A DNA stretch of 64,000 nt from Paracyclopina nana (Eukaryota; Arthropoda; Copepoda; Cyclopoida; Cyclopettidae). The stretch lies in contig JAGUCH010000002.1 in NCBI GenBank assembly GCA_019096065.1, forward strand, positions 4,724,501 to 4,788,500, given 5' to 3'. Made by a program: the position numbers and the translations under genes. The first letter of the stretch is position 1. Each line of letters begins with the position of its first letter. Positions 46,965 through 58,534 of the stretch are shown one piece after another. Below the pieces are notes generated by a model that was not told the DNA's origin, made no database searches, and saw only the letters and a list, made by a program, of their open reading frames with translations.

Positions 46965-47570
46965 CTACATGTCTTTCTTGGGATCTGCGGGTAGGGACTC
47001 GATAACCATATTTGCTCCCAGTTGATGCAAGTGGAACTTTTTGGCTTGGTGCCTCGTGATTTTCCTCAGAGCTAGAAAACCCACAACCAGCTCTATGACC
47101 ACTATAATTACCATGATACTATTGGCTGCCCTTTCCATGGGTAGTATGACTAGGTCTTCGTTCAAGAGCAAAAATCCTTGCATCGGAAACTGAAGAAGCA
47201 CTGTGAGTAGCCAAAAGCCAGCCAATTCAGGGACTTTTTCAGTTAGGTTTCCCAAATAGCCCAGGTACAATCTGGTTATCTCAATGATGGTGGCTGCCAC
47301 CAAGATAGTAACCAGAATGAACTTGTACAAGTAATTCAAGTGGTCATATTTGACGTAGGCTATGACTGTGGAGATGATGAGCCAAAATGGGAAGTAACAC
47401 ACATTGAAGAATAGGCACATCTGCAGGGGCAGGTCTGTGACTATCTCGTTGCCCAATTTTGTGATTGGAAATTTGGGGGAACTCTTGCCACTGCCTTTAT
47501 ATGTTTCACTGATTCCAGGAAACATGCCTTCACTAACTTGCTTCAATGTATGTTTAGCAACTTCGTCCAT
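46965..47570 (-). CDS. TMEM17: Transmembrane protein 17, ciliary transition zone
   Basis: Single exon, 201 aa. Four hydrophobic segments are visible. The block LPLQMCLFFNVCYFPFW and the strongly conserved ITRLYLGYLGNLTEKVPELAGFWLL identify TMEM17. Human TMEM17 is about 198 aa. The protein belongs to the MKS/B9 module of the ciliary transition zone, which gates membrane proteins entering the cilium. It is divergent from LRRC45, a centriole/cilium gene, with 201 bp between start codons. Confidence 0.95.
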   Translation of the reverse strand: MDEVAKHTLKQVSEGMFPGISETYKGSGKSSPKFPITKLGNEIVTDLPLQMCLFFNVCYFPFWLIISTVIAYVKYDHLNYLYKFILVTILVAATIIEITRLYLGYLGNLTEKVPELAGFWLLTVLLQFPMQGFLLLNEDLVILPMERAANSIMVIIVVIELVVGFLALRKITRHQAKKFHLHQLGANMVIESLPADPKKDM

Positions 47571-47771
47571 TTTTATTGAATGACAGCTACTTCCAAGGCT
47601 CCAGGTATAAAATTGAATGTGCTTTCTCTAGACCTCATCGTAACCTCATGGAAAAAATACCAATAGGGTGCATCCTATTACTTACGTCTAATCTGGTTTC
47701 TTTGTGAGTACTACCGTATCCGCTTTTTCATCAGCCGCAAATCAAAAGGGAATGCGCGCGAAATTTCAAAA
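47571..47771. promoter_or_regulatory. Shared divergent promoter of TMEM17 and LRRC45
   Basis: Only 201 bp separate the start codons, so control must be shared or overlapping. GTAACCTCATGGAAA near 47640 resembles an RFX X-box in its first half site (GTNRCC) but the second half is poor. RFX control is therefore a weak suggestion. Confidence 0.4.
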
Positions 47772-49856
47772 ATGGCAGATGGCTGTTTCAAATCAGTTTT
47801 TAGAAATTTCTACAAGAGTGACATCAAAGAAGAAGAATTTGAGCGGATCTGTGACAATAGCGATTTGGCCAATGGTATTTTATGCTTCTCTGGGCTCGGT
47901 TTGGCGAAAAATTCCATCAAAGTTTTGACCAAAGTGCTTCAGACTTGTAGTGATGTCACAGTTCTAGACTTGAGTCAAAGTTTATTGGACAACGAGTGCT
48001 TGCAAACCATTTTTGGGGCTCTTAATGGAGCACTAAGCGTAGAAAAGGTTAGTATTGATTCAAACCGATTGAATCATGACGCTTTGCTGTCATTGGCTGC
48101 AATGATCAAAGAAAATACTACAATACAGCAACTCAGCCTTCAATGGTGTAATCTTGGGGAGTTATATGAAGCAGCCCTGATTCTTTTCACCTGTATCGGT
48201 GAGAATACTTGTCTTGAACGCCTCGACCTTTCCAACAATGGACTTATGTCTTCTTTAGCCAAATCTTTGGCACTGTCAGGAATGAAACCCAGTATTTCAC
48301 TAGGAACTATAGACCTTTCATGGAATAAAATAGGTGACAATGGAGCTTCTTACATCTTAGATGTACTCAAAGTGAACAAGAATATCCAAAGGGTGATTTT
48401 AGGCGGAAATGGTATCTCAAGCCCCTTGTTGACTGCCATTGATTCCCAGCTTAGTAGCAATGTCCAGTTACATTTGAAGCATGCTGAAATGATGTCCAAA
48501 ACTGTGGCTTTAAACAATGAGCTGTCAATGACCAAAACAAGACTGGATAACGATATCTGCAAGCTGAAGCAAGATTACGAAAACCTGGAAGCGCGCGGAG
48601 CAACTCAGGAGGGTTCACTTTTATTTGAAATTGGTAGGCTTGAGGATCGATTGAGGGAGAGAAACATGGAATTCGGAGCCCTCGTAGAGAAACTGGCTTT
48701 GACAGCAAAAGCCCTAGAAGTGGCTGAAGAGAAGATAGAACACTTGGACAAAGTGGACAAGGCAAGAAATGAGCACTTTCAGGAATTGCAACAGCAGTGT
48801 GCAGCCCATGAGAAGGCACATAGAGAAGATTGGATTCAGAGGGAGCAACAGCTAATGAAATTTGCGGAAGAACAATCGAAAGAGGCTCACCTAGCCAAAT
48901 TAAAGGCAACAGAGCTGGATGAGGACCTGAGTAAGCAAGTGTACCGAAATAAAGAGCTGGAAGAAAAAGTGCGCCATCTGATGCAAGAGGAAGATATGCT
49001 CAACAGAAATCACAAAATTATTCTCACGCAGCTAGAAGCAGATAATGACCAACGGATAAACGATCTTCAGCAAAAATTATATGAGGTCAAAAGTGAACAT
49101 AAGCTTGAACTGAAAGAAATGAGTGATCACAAGGAAAAGCTGATGGAGGTCAAAATAAGCGAGATCGAAGAGTGTAGACGTCAAATTCTAGAATTAAAAA
49201 GCCAAGCTAGCAGAGAAAGTGAAGAAAACTTGAAGGAAATTGAAACTCTTAAAGACAGATACAAAATCAAATTGGATGATACTAAGGCTGACCACGAAAC
49301 ACAACTTAAGTTGATAAAAGCAAAAATGGACGCCTGTGAGTGCAGTGAAAAGGCATCAAAAGAAGAGCTGCGAAGAGTGAAAGAAGAAAAAAATCAGCTG
49401 GAGTTGTCGCTGGAGAGGCGTAACCAAGAGAACAAAGAAATAACTGAAAAGTTCTTAGCATTTCAAAATGAGAAAGGTCAATTGAGAGAGCTAGTCAAAA
49501 TTGAGTTTGAAAAGGAATTATCAGAGGGTCGAAAAGCTACGTTAGCATTGGAACAATCAGTCATAGAAGTTGAGTCATTAAAAGCGGAAATTGTTAAGCT
49601 CAAAGATGAGTTGTCAAGCCTACAAAAAGCAACAGAGGCCAAAAATAATCTCAATAAAGATGAAATAGAACTACTCAAAAAGCAACTTGTGCAAGTCAGG
49701 TAATAAGATAAGCGATTATGGTTTTAAGCTTCTTGCCGAAAGCTCATCAGTTATTTTTTCTTCAGGAGGGACGAGAAGCACAGAGCACATCAATTGCTTG
49801 ATGCTGTCAAGCTCTACGCGTCATGTATAGAAAATGGCACGAACGAAGATGACTGA
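47772..49856 (+). CDS. LRRC45: Leucine-rich repeat protein 45, centrosomal linker
   Basis: Exons 47772-49699 and 49766-49856; 672 aa against 670 in human. Residues 50-240 hold leucine-rich repeats of the ribonuclease-inhibitor type (VTVLDLSQSLLDNECLQTIF, LERLDLSNNGL, LGTIDLSWNKIGDNGASYI). The remainder is one long coiled coil. The last exon begins RRDEKHRAHQLLDAVKLYA, matching the end of human LRRC45. The protein joins the proximal centriole linker and distal appendages and is needed for ciliogenesis. It is divergent from TMEM17 and convergent with KRTCAP2, with only 37 bp between stop codons. Confidence 0.92.
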
Positions 49857-49893
49857 AAATGCATTTTTTCCACTCAACAAACAAATAAATCAA

Positions 49894-50304
49894 TTACTTC
49901 TTTTTCTTGGACTTTTCCGCACTTTTAGCCTGCAAATGATGGTCTTGGTCTTGATGGCCATGGGTAGATTGAGAAATCTTGAACATGGAATATAGCATAA
50001 GTAGAGAAAATAAAAGGCAAGTTGAAGCACACACTCGGTGAACAGAAGCAGAGGCTGCAATTGCTGCTACAAGTGCAAGAGCTGTTTCAATCCATTTAGT
50101 TTGAAACCCCTTGCCAAAGATGACTTGTTCCAGGTTGCCAAGGGCTGTCAGCAAGAACACGAAGAGCACTGATCCCAAAAAGCCACCCAAAATGGTCATG
50201 GCTTGCGTTGATGCGAGCAGTGGCTTTGCCATTTGCATGCCGCTGAATGTGAGAATGGCCAATATTGTAGCCACCGGGAACGATGTACCTTCAGTTAACG
50301 CCAT
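49894..50304 (-). CDS. KRTCAP2: Keratinocyte-associated protein 2, OST subunit
   Basis: Single exon, 136 aa, equal to the human length. Three to four membrane segments. Family-specific blocks are FSGMQM, LASTQAMTILGGFLGSVLFVFLLTALGNLE, VIFGKGFQTKW and SVHRVCASTCLLFSL. The tail is Lys-rich (SAEKSKKKK). KRTCAP2 belongs to the STT3A-type oligosaccharyltransferase complex and helps dock it on the translocon for N-glycosylation in the ER. Only 37 bp separate its stop from that of LRRC45, so the two 3' UTRs must overlap or be tiny. Confidence 0.96.
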   Translation of the reverse strand: MALTEGTSFPVATILAILTFSGMQMAKPLLASTQAMTILGGFLGSVLFVFLLTALGNLEQVIFGKGFQTKWIETALALVAAIAASASVHRVCASTCLLFSLLMLYSMFKISQSTHGHQDQDHHLQAKSAEKSKKKK

Positions 50305-50796
50305 TCTTCAAGATTTCACAGAAATTGTTTTGGTGCTTTCTTTTCACTCGCTCGTTTGCCGACAAATTCATCTTTCGGTATCGACGAAGTAGGTCAAGTC
50401 ACCATAACACGAATGAAACCCACATAGAAACTCTTATGAAAAAAGTTAAATGAATAAAGTCAGTGACAACTATGAAAATAAGAGCATCAAAAAATTGTCA
50501 ATAGGGCCATTCAAGCCGATCCACTTCAAACATTTCAATGCATAGGTAGCAATTTTTGCCTAAAAATAGTGTATCGCTGGACAAATGACGTGGCTCTGGT
50601 AGGCGGTAAATTCAAACGACCGAGGGGTGATTTTTCACAGCTGAAAAACTTGTGATTGAGGACATTTGACCTCCATTCGGGATTTAAATAATGAATCCTT
50701 GCTGCGTTTGTCAATGTATATTTGTTTGTATATAAGCTTTTGCACGATATATGATTAGATGAAATAGCTAAATTGTGAACTAATTTCTTCATTAAG
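50305..50796. other. Intergenic spacer
   Basis: About 490 bp between KRTCAP2 start and HDHD5 stop on the same strand. No repeat or coding sequence recognised; the KRTCAP2 promoter should be at the left end. Confidence 0.4.
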
Positions 50797-52085
50797 CTAG
50801 GAGAAGTTTTCTCGCTGGAATATGGCATCGACAGCCTCTAAAACATGGGGGCAAATCATGGTTGGCTCTTGATAGCTTTCCTCAACAGGCAAAAAGTCTC
50901 GAGGGGAATGTTTCAGCGTCTTCGTGTGGTCCTTCATGCCAGAGTAGACGCCAGTTTCAACCAGGATAGAATAGCAATTTTCTGCGCCCTCGTGAAGCTC
51001 TCCTTCCGCCCCAAGAAGATGATCAATGCTGCGACTCAGAGTCTCGTTCACTGATCGCCTTCTTTGATTTAAAAGCATTTCTCTGCTCTCCTCACGCCTT
51101 CTGGACAAGTATTTGTCGTACAGATTAGCTCCAAAGATATCGGTGCAGACGTTATCACCCACAAAATACATGTTGCGCAGCGTGATCTCAGGCCCATAAA
51201 TCAGCTTGGCTTGCTCTTGCAAAACATGTTCTCCGTGGCGAAAAGTGATTTCAGAGGGCTTGCCAATTAGAGCAGTGTAAACCAGTTCTTGGTCTGTTGC
51301 CTTTTTGTACAAGTTTTCTAAGCACAGTAAAAATGCACCATGGCCAAAACGAGGCATGACAGCCTCTGCCATCCATTGGAGATCCATGTTGCAGGCCAAT
51401 ACAGGAATGTGAGGAAAGGGAATCGACGTTGGAGGGACAGCAGGAATACCATCGGTCAACAATGCATCAATCAAGAGTTGTAAAGAGGTTTCCCATCGAA
51501 TGGGTTCACCAAACAGCACGATTGCTTCGACCCTCGGGAAAAAGGGCTCAAAGGCACAGGGTGCAGCTGAAACAGTTAGGGGAATATTATGGCCAATTTT
51601 CGAGGTTAGATTTCTAAAGCTCTGTTACCTCTTCTGCGTTTGTGATCAACCGCGTCAAGGGTAGGAAAAGCATGTCTGAAATCGTCCATAGTTGTCACTT
51701 TTGTAAAGCCCAGGTTAGCAGCAATTTCTTGCACTGGTCCTTGTCCGACCACGAGCACATGCTTGTCATGATACTCCTTGAACATTCTGAGGGGAGAATG
51801 AGACATGACAACTTGATCTTCTGTTATTTCCACACCAAGCCAATTGCTGAGCTGGTCAGCTTTTGTTTGTCTAAGACAATTGCCAGCATTTGTGACGAAA
51901 ACGGTTGGCACTCTGAATTTGCCCTGCTCATCTGTGAGTTTGGCAAATGCTCCCGGTGCCTGTGGCAGAACCTTGGATCCCCTCATGATAACTCCATCGA
52001 TGTCAAAAAGAATTCCAAAGTTGGGAGGAGCCTTCGTCACAGCAGAGCAGAAGCGGCGAGAGGAGAGGAGTCGAGCAAATGCCAT
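50797..52085 (-). CDS. HDHD5: HAD-like hydrolase domain protein 5 (CECR5)
   Basis: Minus-strand exons 52085-51629 and 51566-50797; 408 aa. The N terminus MAFARLLSSRRFCSAVTK is rich in Arg and Ser and fits a mitochondrial targeting sequence. The HAD nucleophile motif FDIDGVIMRG is complete, the cap follows, and the late acidic motif is VGDNVCTDIFGANLYDKY. CPHVLEAVDAIFQRE closes the protein. HDHD5 is a predicted mitochondrial phosphatase-type HAD protein of unsettled substrate. The frame upstream of the ATG at 52085 is open but has no ATG. Confidence 0.93.
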
Positions 52086-52719
52086 CTTTGTCTTGTGTTG
52101 GCCGATCACGCGACGAGTAAGTGGAATTGATGTGAGTGAGATTCTGACTTGCAATCACAGCGCAGCAAGAAATGACGGCAGCCTAAAAGGTCTGGAGTAC
52201 TTTTGAGCCACTTCAGGTTGACCACCATTCTGACATGATGAGCTTACCAAGCTTTTCTGTACCAACTATATCAAAAGTTGACAGAAGGACATCCAGTTCA
52301 GCTCTTTGTTGTTAACTCGCTAATATAATATGTTCGAATAATGAGACCTTCCTTCATTAGAGCAACCTTAAGATATCTAAATTTCTTTTAGAATTGTTTC
52401 ATATTGAGCAAAATGACTCGTTAAGTGATTTTCTACAACTCAAATCGATACATGAGAAGAAAATCATAATAAGAGAATGATGAGTTGGTCAAGAAACTTG
52501 ATAAGTGGGCCTGAGAAAAATCTGCCTAGTAGTTCAGCCTTTAAAAAATTACCTCGGGAGGGACAAATCTCGCCGAATTTTTCCGTTAACGGCCAGACCA
52601 AAAACAAAACATAGAAGCATCTGTCTGATCTCGCTGCCGTCTGATCAGACTTTGTAAACTTTGTTTGTCACTTACTCAAAAGTTGGACCTTGACACGCAA
52701 TTTGCCAAAATTCGCCTCC
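52086..52719. other. Divergent promoter region of HDHD5 and the ClC gene
   Basis: 634 bp between start codons. No TATA box in a good position and no repeat seen. Confidence 0.4.
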
Positions 52720-55569
52720 ATGGCCTCCGAAAGACCATCTTTATCCTCCCTTGCGGCGAGGTCGGATGAGGTTGACTACATTCAGTTCGGTCGAACTCAT
52801 ACCCACAACCCTCACGCTCGAATCGTGAAAAGCTTAGTCGACAATTGCGAGACGGGGACCAAAGCAAACTCCCCCAAAGTGTACAGCCAATTGCTAACTG
52901 CTTTGAAGCAATGCCAGAATGAGGGTATTGAATTCGAGGAAGTCTCGCAGTTTTATCTCAGATTCAACCGAATGCGCCAAGAGCAAAATATCTTCAAGAA
53001 AATGGTGGGACCCCATTTTCTGGAGGCTATTACAGCCAAGCCCAAGGCAAAGTTGCCTGATATTAATGAAAACGCAATAGACGAGGAGGACGATGGATGT
53101 GTTGGCGAGTTAGAGGATAGTAGCACAGAGGAATTCGGCATTGAAAAGACCTCCGAGATCTACAGGGGAACGCTCAAGGTAGACACTGCTTTCTACTCAA
53201 TCATCATAACTTTAAAATATTGTTTTTTTTTGTTATTCAGCCAGGAACAATGAACACCATCAACAGTGAGTTCGAGAGCTTTGACTACACGGAGACGAGT
53301 AGTGCTCTAAGATACTTGTCAGGGGCCAAGAGGTCTGCCTTGAACGTGCTCAGGGTAGACTTCATGAGATGGCCCATTTCCTTTCTCATTGGTGTCACAA
53401 CTGCCCTCGTTGCACTTTTCATTCAAACCTCGATTCATTTCATGACTGATTTCAAGTACGAAGTTCTCTCCACGTGGTTTCAAAAAACCTACGAAGACCA
53501 TGACCCGTACATCTCGTACTTGATTTCGCTGTGCTTCAACGCTGGCTTCTGCTTCCTCGCCACCCTCTGCTGCTGCATTGCACCCGAGGCGGTGGGGTCG
53601 GGAATTCCCCAGATCAAAAGCTACTTGAATGGCGTCAACTTGCCCAGGCTGATGAGGTTTAAAACGCTTTGCTGCAAAGTTGCTGGCGTTGTCTTGAGTG
53701 TGTCTGGAGGGTTGGCAGTCGGCAAGGAAGGTCCCATGATCCATTCTGGAGCGGTTGTGGCTGCAGGCCTCTCGCAAGGAAAGGCCACGTCTCTACCCAT
53801 AACGACCAAGTACAATAAGGCCTACAGAACCGACCGCGAAAAGCGTGATTTTGTCGCATGTGGGGCTGCTGCAGGCGTGGCATCAGCTTTTGGAGCCCCT
53901 CTTGGTGGCCTCTTATTTGCCATCGAAGAAGGAGCTTCACACATCAACCACAGCACACTATGGAGGGTGGCGATGTCATCTATCACCAGCTATTTCGTCC
54001 TCAACATAGTATCGTCGGTCGTCAAGGGGATTCCTGGCCAAATGAGCAACGGTGGTCTCATCAGCTTCGGGGAGTTTGACAACGCCTCATACAACTTGTA
54101 TCAGATGTTCATCTTTTTCATGATGGGTATCTTCGGGGGCTGCTTGGGAGCTGCCTTCAACTGGCTCAATGAAAAACTGACGCATTTTCGAGTGCGAAAG
54201 ATGAACAGCAAGTTTTCGAAGGCTGCCGAAGCAGTCGTATGCGGCATTACCGTATCCACTTTGGCTTTCACCATGATGTCATTGATTGATGACTGCAGGT
54301 CTACATTTTTCGCTTTACATTCAACGAGGTTTTACTCAAATTTTTTGTAGGGCCTATGATGTGGACATCAATCTTGCACCAGTTAGGCTGTACTGCCAAG
54401 ATGGAAAAGCATCAGCAGCCGCTAGCTTGTGGTACAAGACACCAGAAGAAACCGTCCGCTCCTTGTTTCATGATCAAGCTGGAGCTCACAGTTTCATCAC
54501 TTTGTTCTCCTTCACCATCATTTACTTTTTTCTCGCCTGTTGGACCTATGGCATGTTCATTTCTAGCGGCCTGTTCGTGCCGTCCTTGCTGATTGGCGCT
54601 GCTTGGGGTCGTCTTGTTGGCATGGCTCTCATGGAACTCTTCCCAACTTGGGAATGGGGGGACCTTGGCAAATATGCGTTGATTGGGGCATCTGCGCAAT
54701 TGGCTGGAACCATTCGCCTGACTTACTCGCTGACTGCCATCATTCTTGAGGCTACCGGAAATTTGACCTACATTTTCCCCGTTTTTGTCACCGTCTTCAT
54801 GGCCAAGATCATTGGCGACATGTTCAACGAGGGTCTCTATGACATTCACATCAACATTTTGGGCATTCCGCTGCTACCCTACCAGCCGAAGGTTGAATTG
54901 CGCACCGTGACAGCCAAAGACATGATGAACAACAAAATCAAAAGCTTTAATCTCAGGTCCAAGGTCAGGGACGTTTATGAGACGCTCAAGGCCACGAATC
55001 ATAACGCCTTCCCAATCGTTGACTCAGACGTGAGAGTCCTCTCTGATGGGTCACTGACTTATGGTAGATTCAGAGGTTTGATGAAAAGGCATGATATTGT
55101 GACGATGCTGGAGAACGAGATTTTTGTGGAAAATGGCAGTTTTGGAACGAAGGAAAGCTACGAGCTTCTTCGAGAAAAGTATCCAAGATTTATGAAGGTT
55201 GACCAAGTCAAACTGAATGAGGAACACTTGGAATGGACCATAGATTTCAGCAACGCATTGGACTCTGCTCCTTACACTGCAATGTCGACCATGTCTATGC
55301 CCTCCATATACGGTTTGTTTCGCAACATGGGCATGAGGCACTTGGTTGTTGTCAATTTGGACAACGAGGTCATAGGAATGATAACAAGGAAGGAAATTGC
55401 CGCTCCCGCCCCTACGTTTGCATTCACTCCCAAGCCTAAGGTCATTCTCTATAAGAAATCATTGATTGTCAACCATGGAAGAACGGTGGCGAGCAAAAAC
55501 GAAAGCATTCGTAGACGACGACTTGTCACTAATGTTACTTCGCTCGCGTCTCCTTATCAAAGGATCTGA
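52720..55569 (+). CDS. ClC-7-like chloride/proton exchanger
   Basis: Exons 52720-53178, 53241-54298 and 54351-55569; 911 aa. Exon 1 encodes an unusual 153-residue N terminus without recognised domain. From exon 2 the ClC fold is clear: ESFDY, the anion motif GSGIPQIKSYLNG, the gating-glutamate motif GKEGPMIHSG, and the proton-glutamate motif LLFAIEEGAS, so 2Cl-/H+ exchange is expected. LLACWTYGMFIS-type helices and two CBS domains follow, ending FRNMGMRHLVVVNLDNEVIGMITRKE. The best fit is ClC-7 (late endosome/lysosome) rather than ClC-6, because of the C terminus and lack of the ClC-6 CBS insert. A polyadenylation signal is at 55644-55649. Confidence 0.9.
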
Positions 55570-55643
55570 TCAGGAAATTGTCAGACATTTTAAAATAATA
55601 TTTTTGAAGCCATTTTCTGTACTGATTGTATCTCAAAGCTTTG

Positions 55644-55649
55644 AATAAA
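55644..55649 (+). terminator. Polyadenylation signal of the ClC gene
   Basis: AATAAA 75 bp after the ClC stop codon, in an AT-rich 3' region. Confidence 0.5.
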
Positions 55650-56051
55650 AAAGTTCCGCCAAATATTAGTGCATATTGTTTGTTAATTATGAGAGTTCAT
55701 TTATGTTTACTGACCTTGTTGAATTTTAAGCATACTTAATTGCGGTTGTGTGCACGTACTGTAGCCAGTATCTGGGATGCATGTTCCTACGGAATACTAG
55801 CAAGGAAGCTAACTAATAATACGATGACGTATGTACATCACATACAAACTAGCGCAATGCTCTGTTGTATTGAATTACTCGGGACAGAAGCAAGATATAT
55901 GTTTCATTTCTCGGGCAGCAGCTGCAATTAATATAAGGTTACTTTTACATGCCCAAGCTCCCAGTGTGCGCGTCCTCGTAGCTGTTTTTTCGTGATAAGC
56001 TTGAGGCTGCGTCGGGATTTTATCAAGTTGCGCAGAGTGCTAGGAAGTAAC
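55650..56051. other. Intergenic spacer and phosphatase promoter region
   Basis: TATAAG at 55932-55937 lies 115 bp before the ATG at 56052 and may be the TATA box of the phosphatase gene. Nothing else recognised. Confidence 0.4.
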
Positions 56052-57005
56052 ATGGATCGCTACAAAATTCCTACTCGGAAAACTCAAGTATCACGAGTGC
56101 TCCTAGAAGTGTTTGGGTTCATAGTTCTGGTGTATCCTTTAGCCCACATAAACCTGTTCCTTCACGGCACTAAAGAGCCGTACCACAGAGGATTCTACTG
56201 TGACGATCAGTCAATCAAATATCCCTACTTACCTGATACAATATCCACTTTGGGTTGCTTTGCAATATTTTCCTGCATCGCATTGATCACTTTCATGGTA
56301 TGTGAAGCGTTGATTTTCATAGTTTTTGAGCCGTCTGAGCTAATCCTACAGAACAGCTCCAGATTCAAGCTGCTGGTATTTGAGTTGTACAGGCTAATCG
56401 GATACTTCGTGATTGGCGCTATGTTCAACCTATTAATCACAGAGATGGCCAAGTACAGTATAGGGAGGCTCAGGCCTCACTTTTTGGCAGTGTGCAACAT
56501 CTCTTTGGAAGACTCTCTTTGCAAGGATGAGTTCAACTACAACAAATTTGTGACAGACTACACGTGCGATCCCAATGCAGACGAGAAGACCTTAAGAGAT
56601 GCCAGAAAGTCGTTCATGTCAGGCCATTCATCATACTCCTTCTATTGTGCAGTCTTCCTTGCACTGTACTTGCAATCCAGACTGGTGCGAGCTTCTGCAT
56701 CTGTGGGCCTGAAAACAACATTGAAGTGGCCACGGGTCGTTTTCAAATGCATGAAGATCTTGAGACCTTTCCTTCAGTTCGGCTACATCGCATTGGCAGG
56801 ATACGTAGCCATGACGAGGGTCTCTGACTACAAACATCATCCTGGTGATGTGGCCACCGGTGCATTAGTTGGTACTCTGATAGCAGCGTTAAATTTGTAT
56901 GCCATCATCAACCTTAGCTCGAAGCCCCGAGTGTTCATACGCCTGCCCAAGCTAGAGCTTAGCGAACAATCTAATCACCAAATGTATTCTACTACCTTAC
57001 CTTGA
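56052..57005 (+). CDS. Phospholipid phosphatase, PLPP/wunen family
   Basis: Intronless, 317 aa from the ATG at 56052. Six membrane segments. The three PAP2 phosphatase motifs are complete: KYSIGRLRP at residues 134-142, SGHS at 190-193 and RVSDYKHHPGD at 256-266, with both catalytic His and the Arg residues. An extracytoplasmic loop contains four Cys (VCN, LCK, TCD) and a potential N-glycosylation site NIS. The family dephosphorylates lysophosphatidate, phosphatidate, sphingosine 1-phosphate and ceramide 1-phosphate at the cell surface; insect wunens guide germ cells. Paralogue assignment is not possible. Confidence 0.94.
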   Translation: MDRYKIPTRKTQVSRVLLEVFGFIVLVYPLAHINLFLHGTKEPYHRGFYCDDQSIKYPYLPDTISTLGCFAIFSCIALITFMVCEALIFIVFEPSELILQNSSRFKLLVFELYRLIGYFVIGAMFNLLITEMAKYSIGRLRPHFLAVCNISLEDSLCKDEFNYNKFVTDYTCDPNADEKTLRDARKSFMSGHSSYSFYCAVFLALYLQSRLVRASASVGLKTTLKWPRVVFKCMKILRPFLQFGYIALAGYVAMTRVSDYKHHPGDVATGALVGTLIAALNLYAIINLSSKPRVFIRLPKLELSEQSNHQMYSTTLP

Positions 57006-57394
57006 AGATGACTCATTCTTATATGTTTACTTGAAATGCTCGTCAATCACTGTGAACAGAAATGAAAATATGCAAGAGAGCCAAGTGATTCCTTTATATT
57101 ACCGGCGGAAAAGTCGAGGATGCTTTTGAAAAGTGAGATTTATTATTGTCATGTTATGCTATGATGATTTCACAGATGAAGTGCTTTATGCTAAAGGAGT
57201 TGTAACAATAAAAGTGCGGCAATGGTCAACAACAATTTTGAAATATCAGCAATTAGAGCTCAGATATAGCTGTTGTTTTAAAAAAGGTCATTTGCTCGTC
57301 AACAATAAAGCTATACGTACAACGATGATGATGTTGGGGTTTAAAAGGGTGACTCATTATCATAAGCTCTAAGGGTTTTTTAAAGGGATTGTCA
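57006..57394. other. Convergent spacer
   Basis: Three-prime regions of the phosphatase and TLCD4-like genes. No conserved feature recognised. Confidence 0.4.
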
Positions 57395-58534
57395 TTAATC
57401 TTTCTTGGAGTCAGTGCTAGAGAGAACCCTAAGACCCCCTCTAACCATGATTCCAAACCAATAGATCTGAGGCAAAAATAAGACTAGCATGGACATTGAG
57501 CAAATCGGAGGAACATGATGGGTTATTGTCTCCAGCAAGGAAGCACCTTCAAAGAGAAAATATTGATCAAACCTGAGCGTTCATCAACTACTTGAATAGG
57601 GTACATACCATGTTCAATGGAGTAAAGGTAGTAGACAAGGGGGAAGAAGACTACTCGACAAAAGAAGAAAACGATGGTCATTACCGCACCATTTGCTATA
57701 TACCACACTGACTTTTTCATATCTAAGGAGAAAAATGCTTTTTAAAAAAATTCACACCTAACAGAGGTGTTTGAGGGTTACTTAGAGTGGCCAGTATTTT
57801 TCGCAAGGAGACAAAAGGCGTGGAAGATTCGAGGAGAAAACCAGCTGCTACGAGGCAATCTCCACCTCCGAAGGATTTAAGGCCTCCCATAAAGATGGGA
57901 AAGATGAAAAACGGCAAAAGTAAATGGTGGGCCACAAGTAAGAATCGAGATCGAATAAACGAAACGAAAGTCTGAAAAGAGCAACTCAATATTAAGTTGA
58001 GCCCACAAATAAGCCGATCAACCCAGGTAAATGCCGATACCTGCATCCCAAGCAAATATACTTGATGGTGTTACCTTAAAAATGCCATTGTAGCTAGGAT
58101 TCTTCTCCTCAACTCCCACCTTGTACACCACAAACATAGCATATATGTCATAAATGAAATAGGACAGCCCGAAACACATGTAGTGCTTCACAGCATGGTG
58201 CGAAAGTTTCAATGATATGCATCCACAATCCCTCAAAACTGTAAGGAGGTAAGATGTGGCTGTCACATGAGCTAAAACAACCTTTTTTCACTTTTGACTC
58301 ACTGACAAGTCCAGATACGCAAGTATTGATGGCGAACAGGGCTGAGATGATTTTGCAGCCCAGGGAGACCGAGTCTGACCGTGACAACGTCAATCCTCTG
58401 AATTTGACTCCTTCGAGCTTGCTCGAGATCTTGTGGAAAAGCCAGACGAAAAAGATGGCCCCGATGAGGAACTCGCAAGTGCCCACAAGCAAAGATGGCG
58501 GATGATTACGGAAATAGCTCCACAGGCTGAACAT
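57395..58534 (-). CDS. TLC-domain membrane protein, TLCD4 (TMEM56)-like
   Basis: Five minus-strand exons: 58534-58303, 58238-58075, 57971-57782, 57722-57609 and 57546-57395, all in consistent phase; 283 aa. Several membrane segments are visible. The TLC-type His pair is in FLLVAHHLLLPFFIF, and ESSTPFVSLRKIL corresponds to the ELSSPFVNQRWF block of TLCD4. The first ATG in frame is at 58534. TLC proteins sense or modify membrane lipids; TLCD4 has no settled activity, and the ceramide synthase homeobox or Lag1 motif is not seen. It is convergent with the phospholipid phosphatase. Confidence 0.82.
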
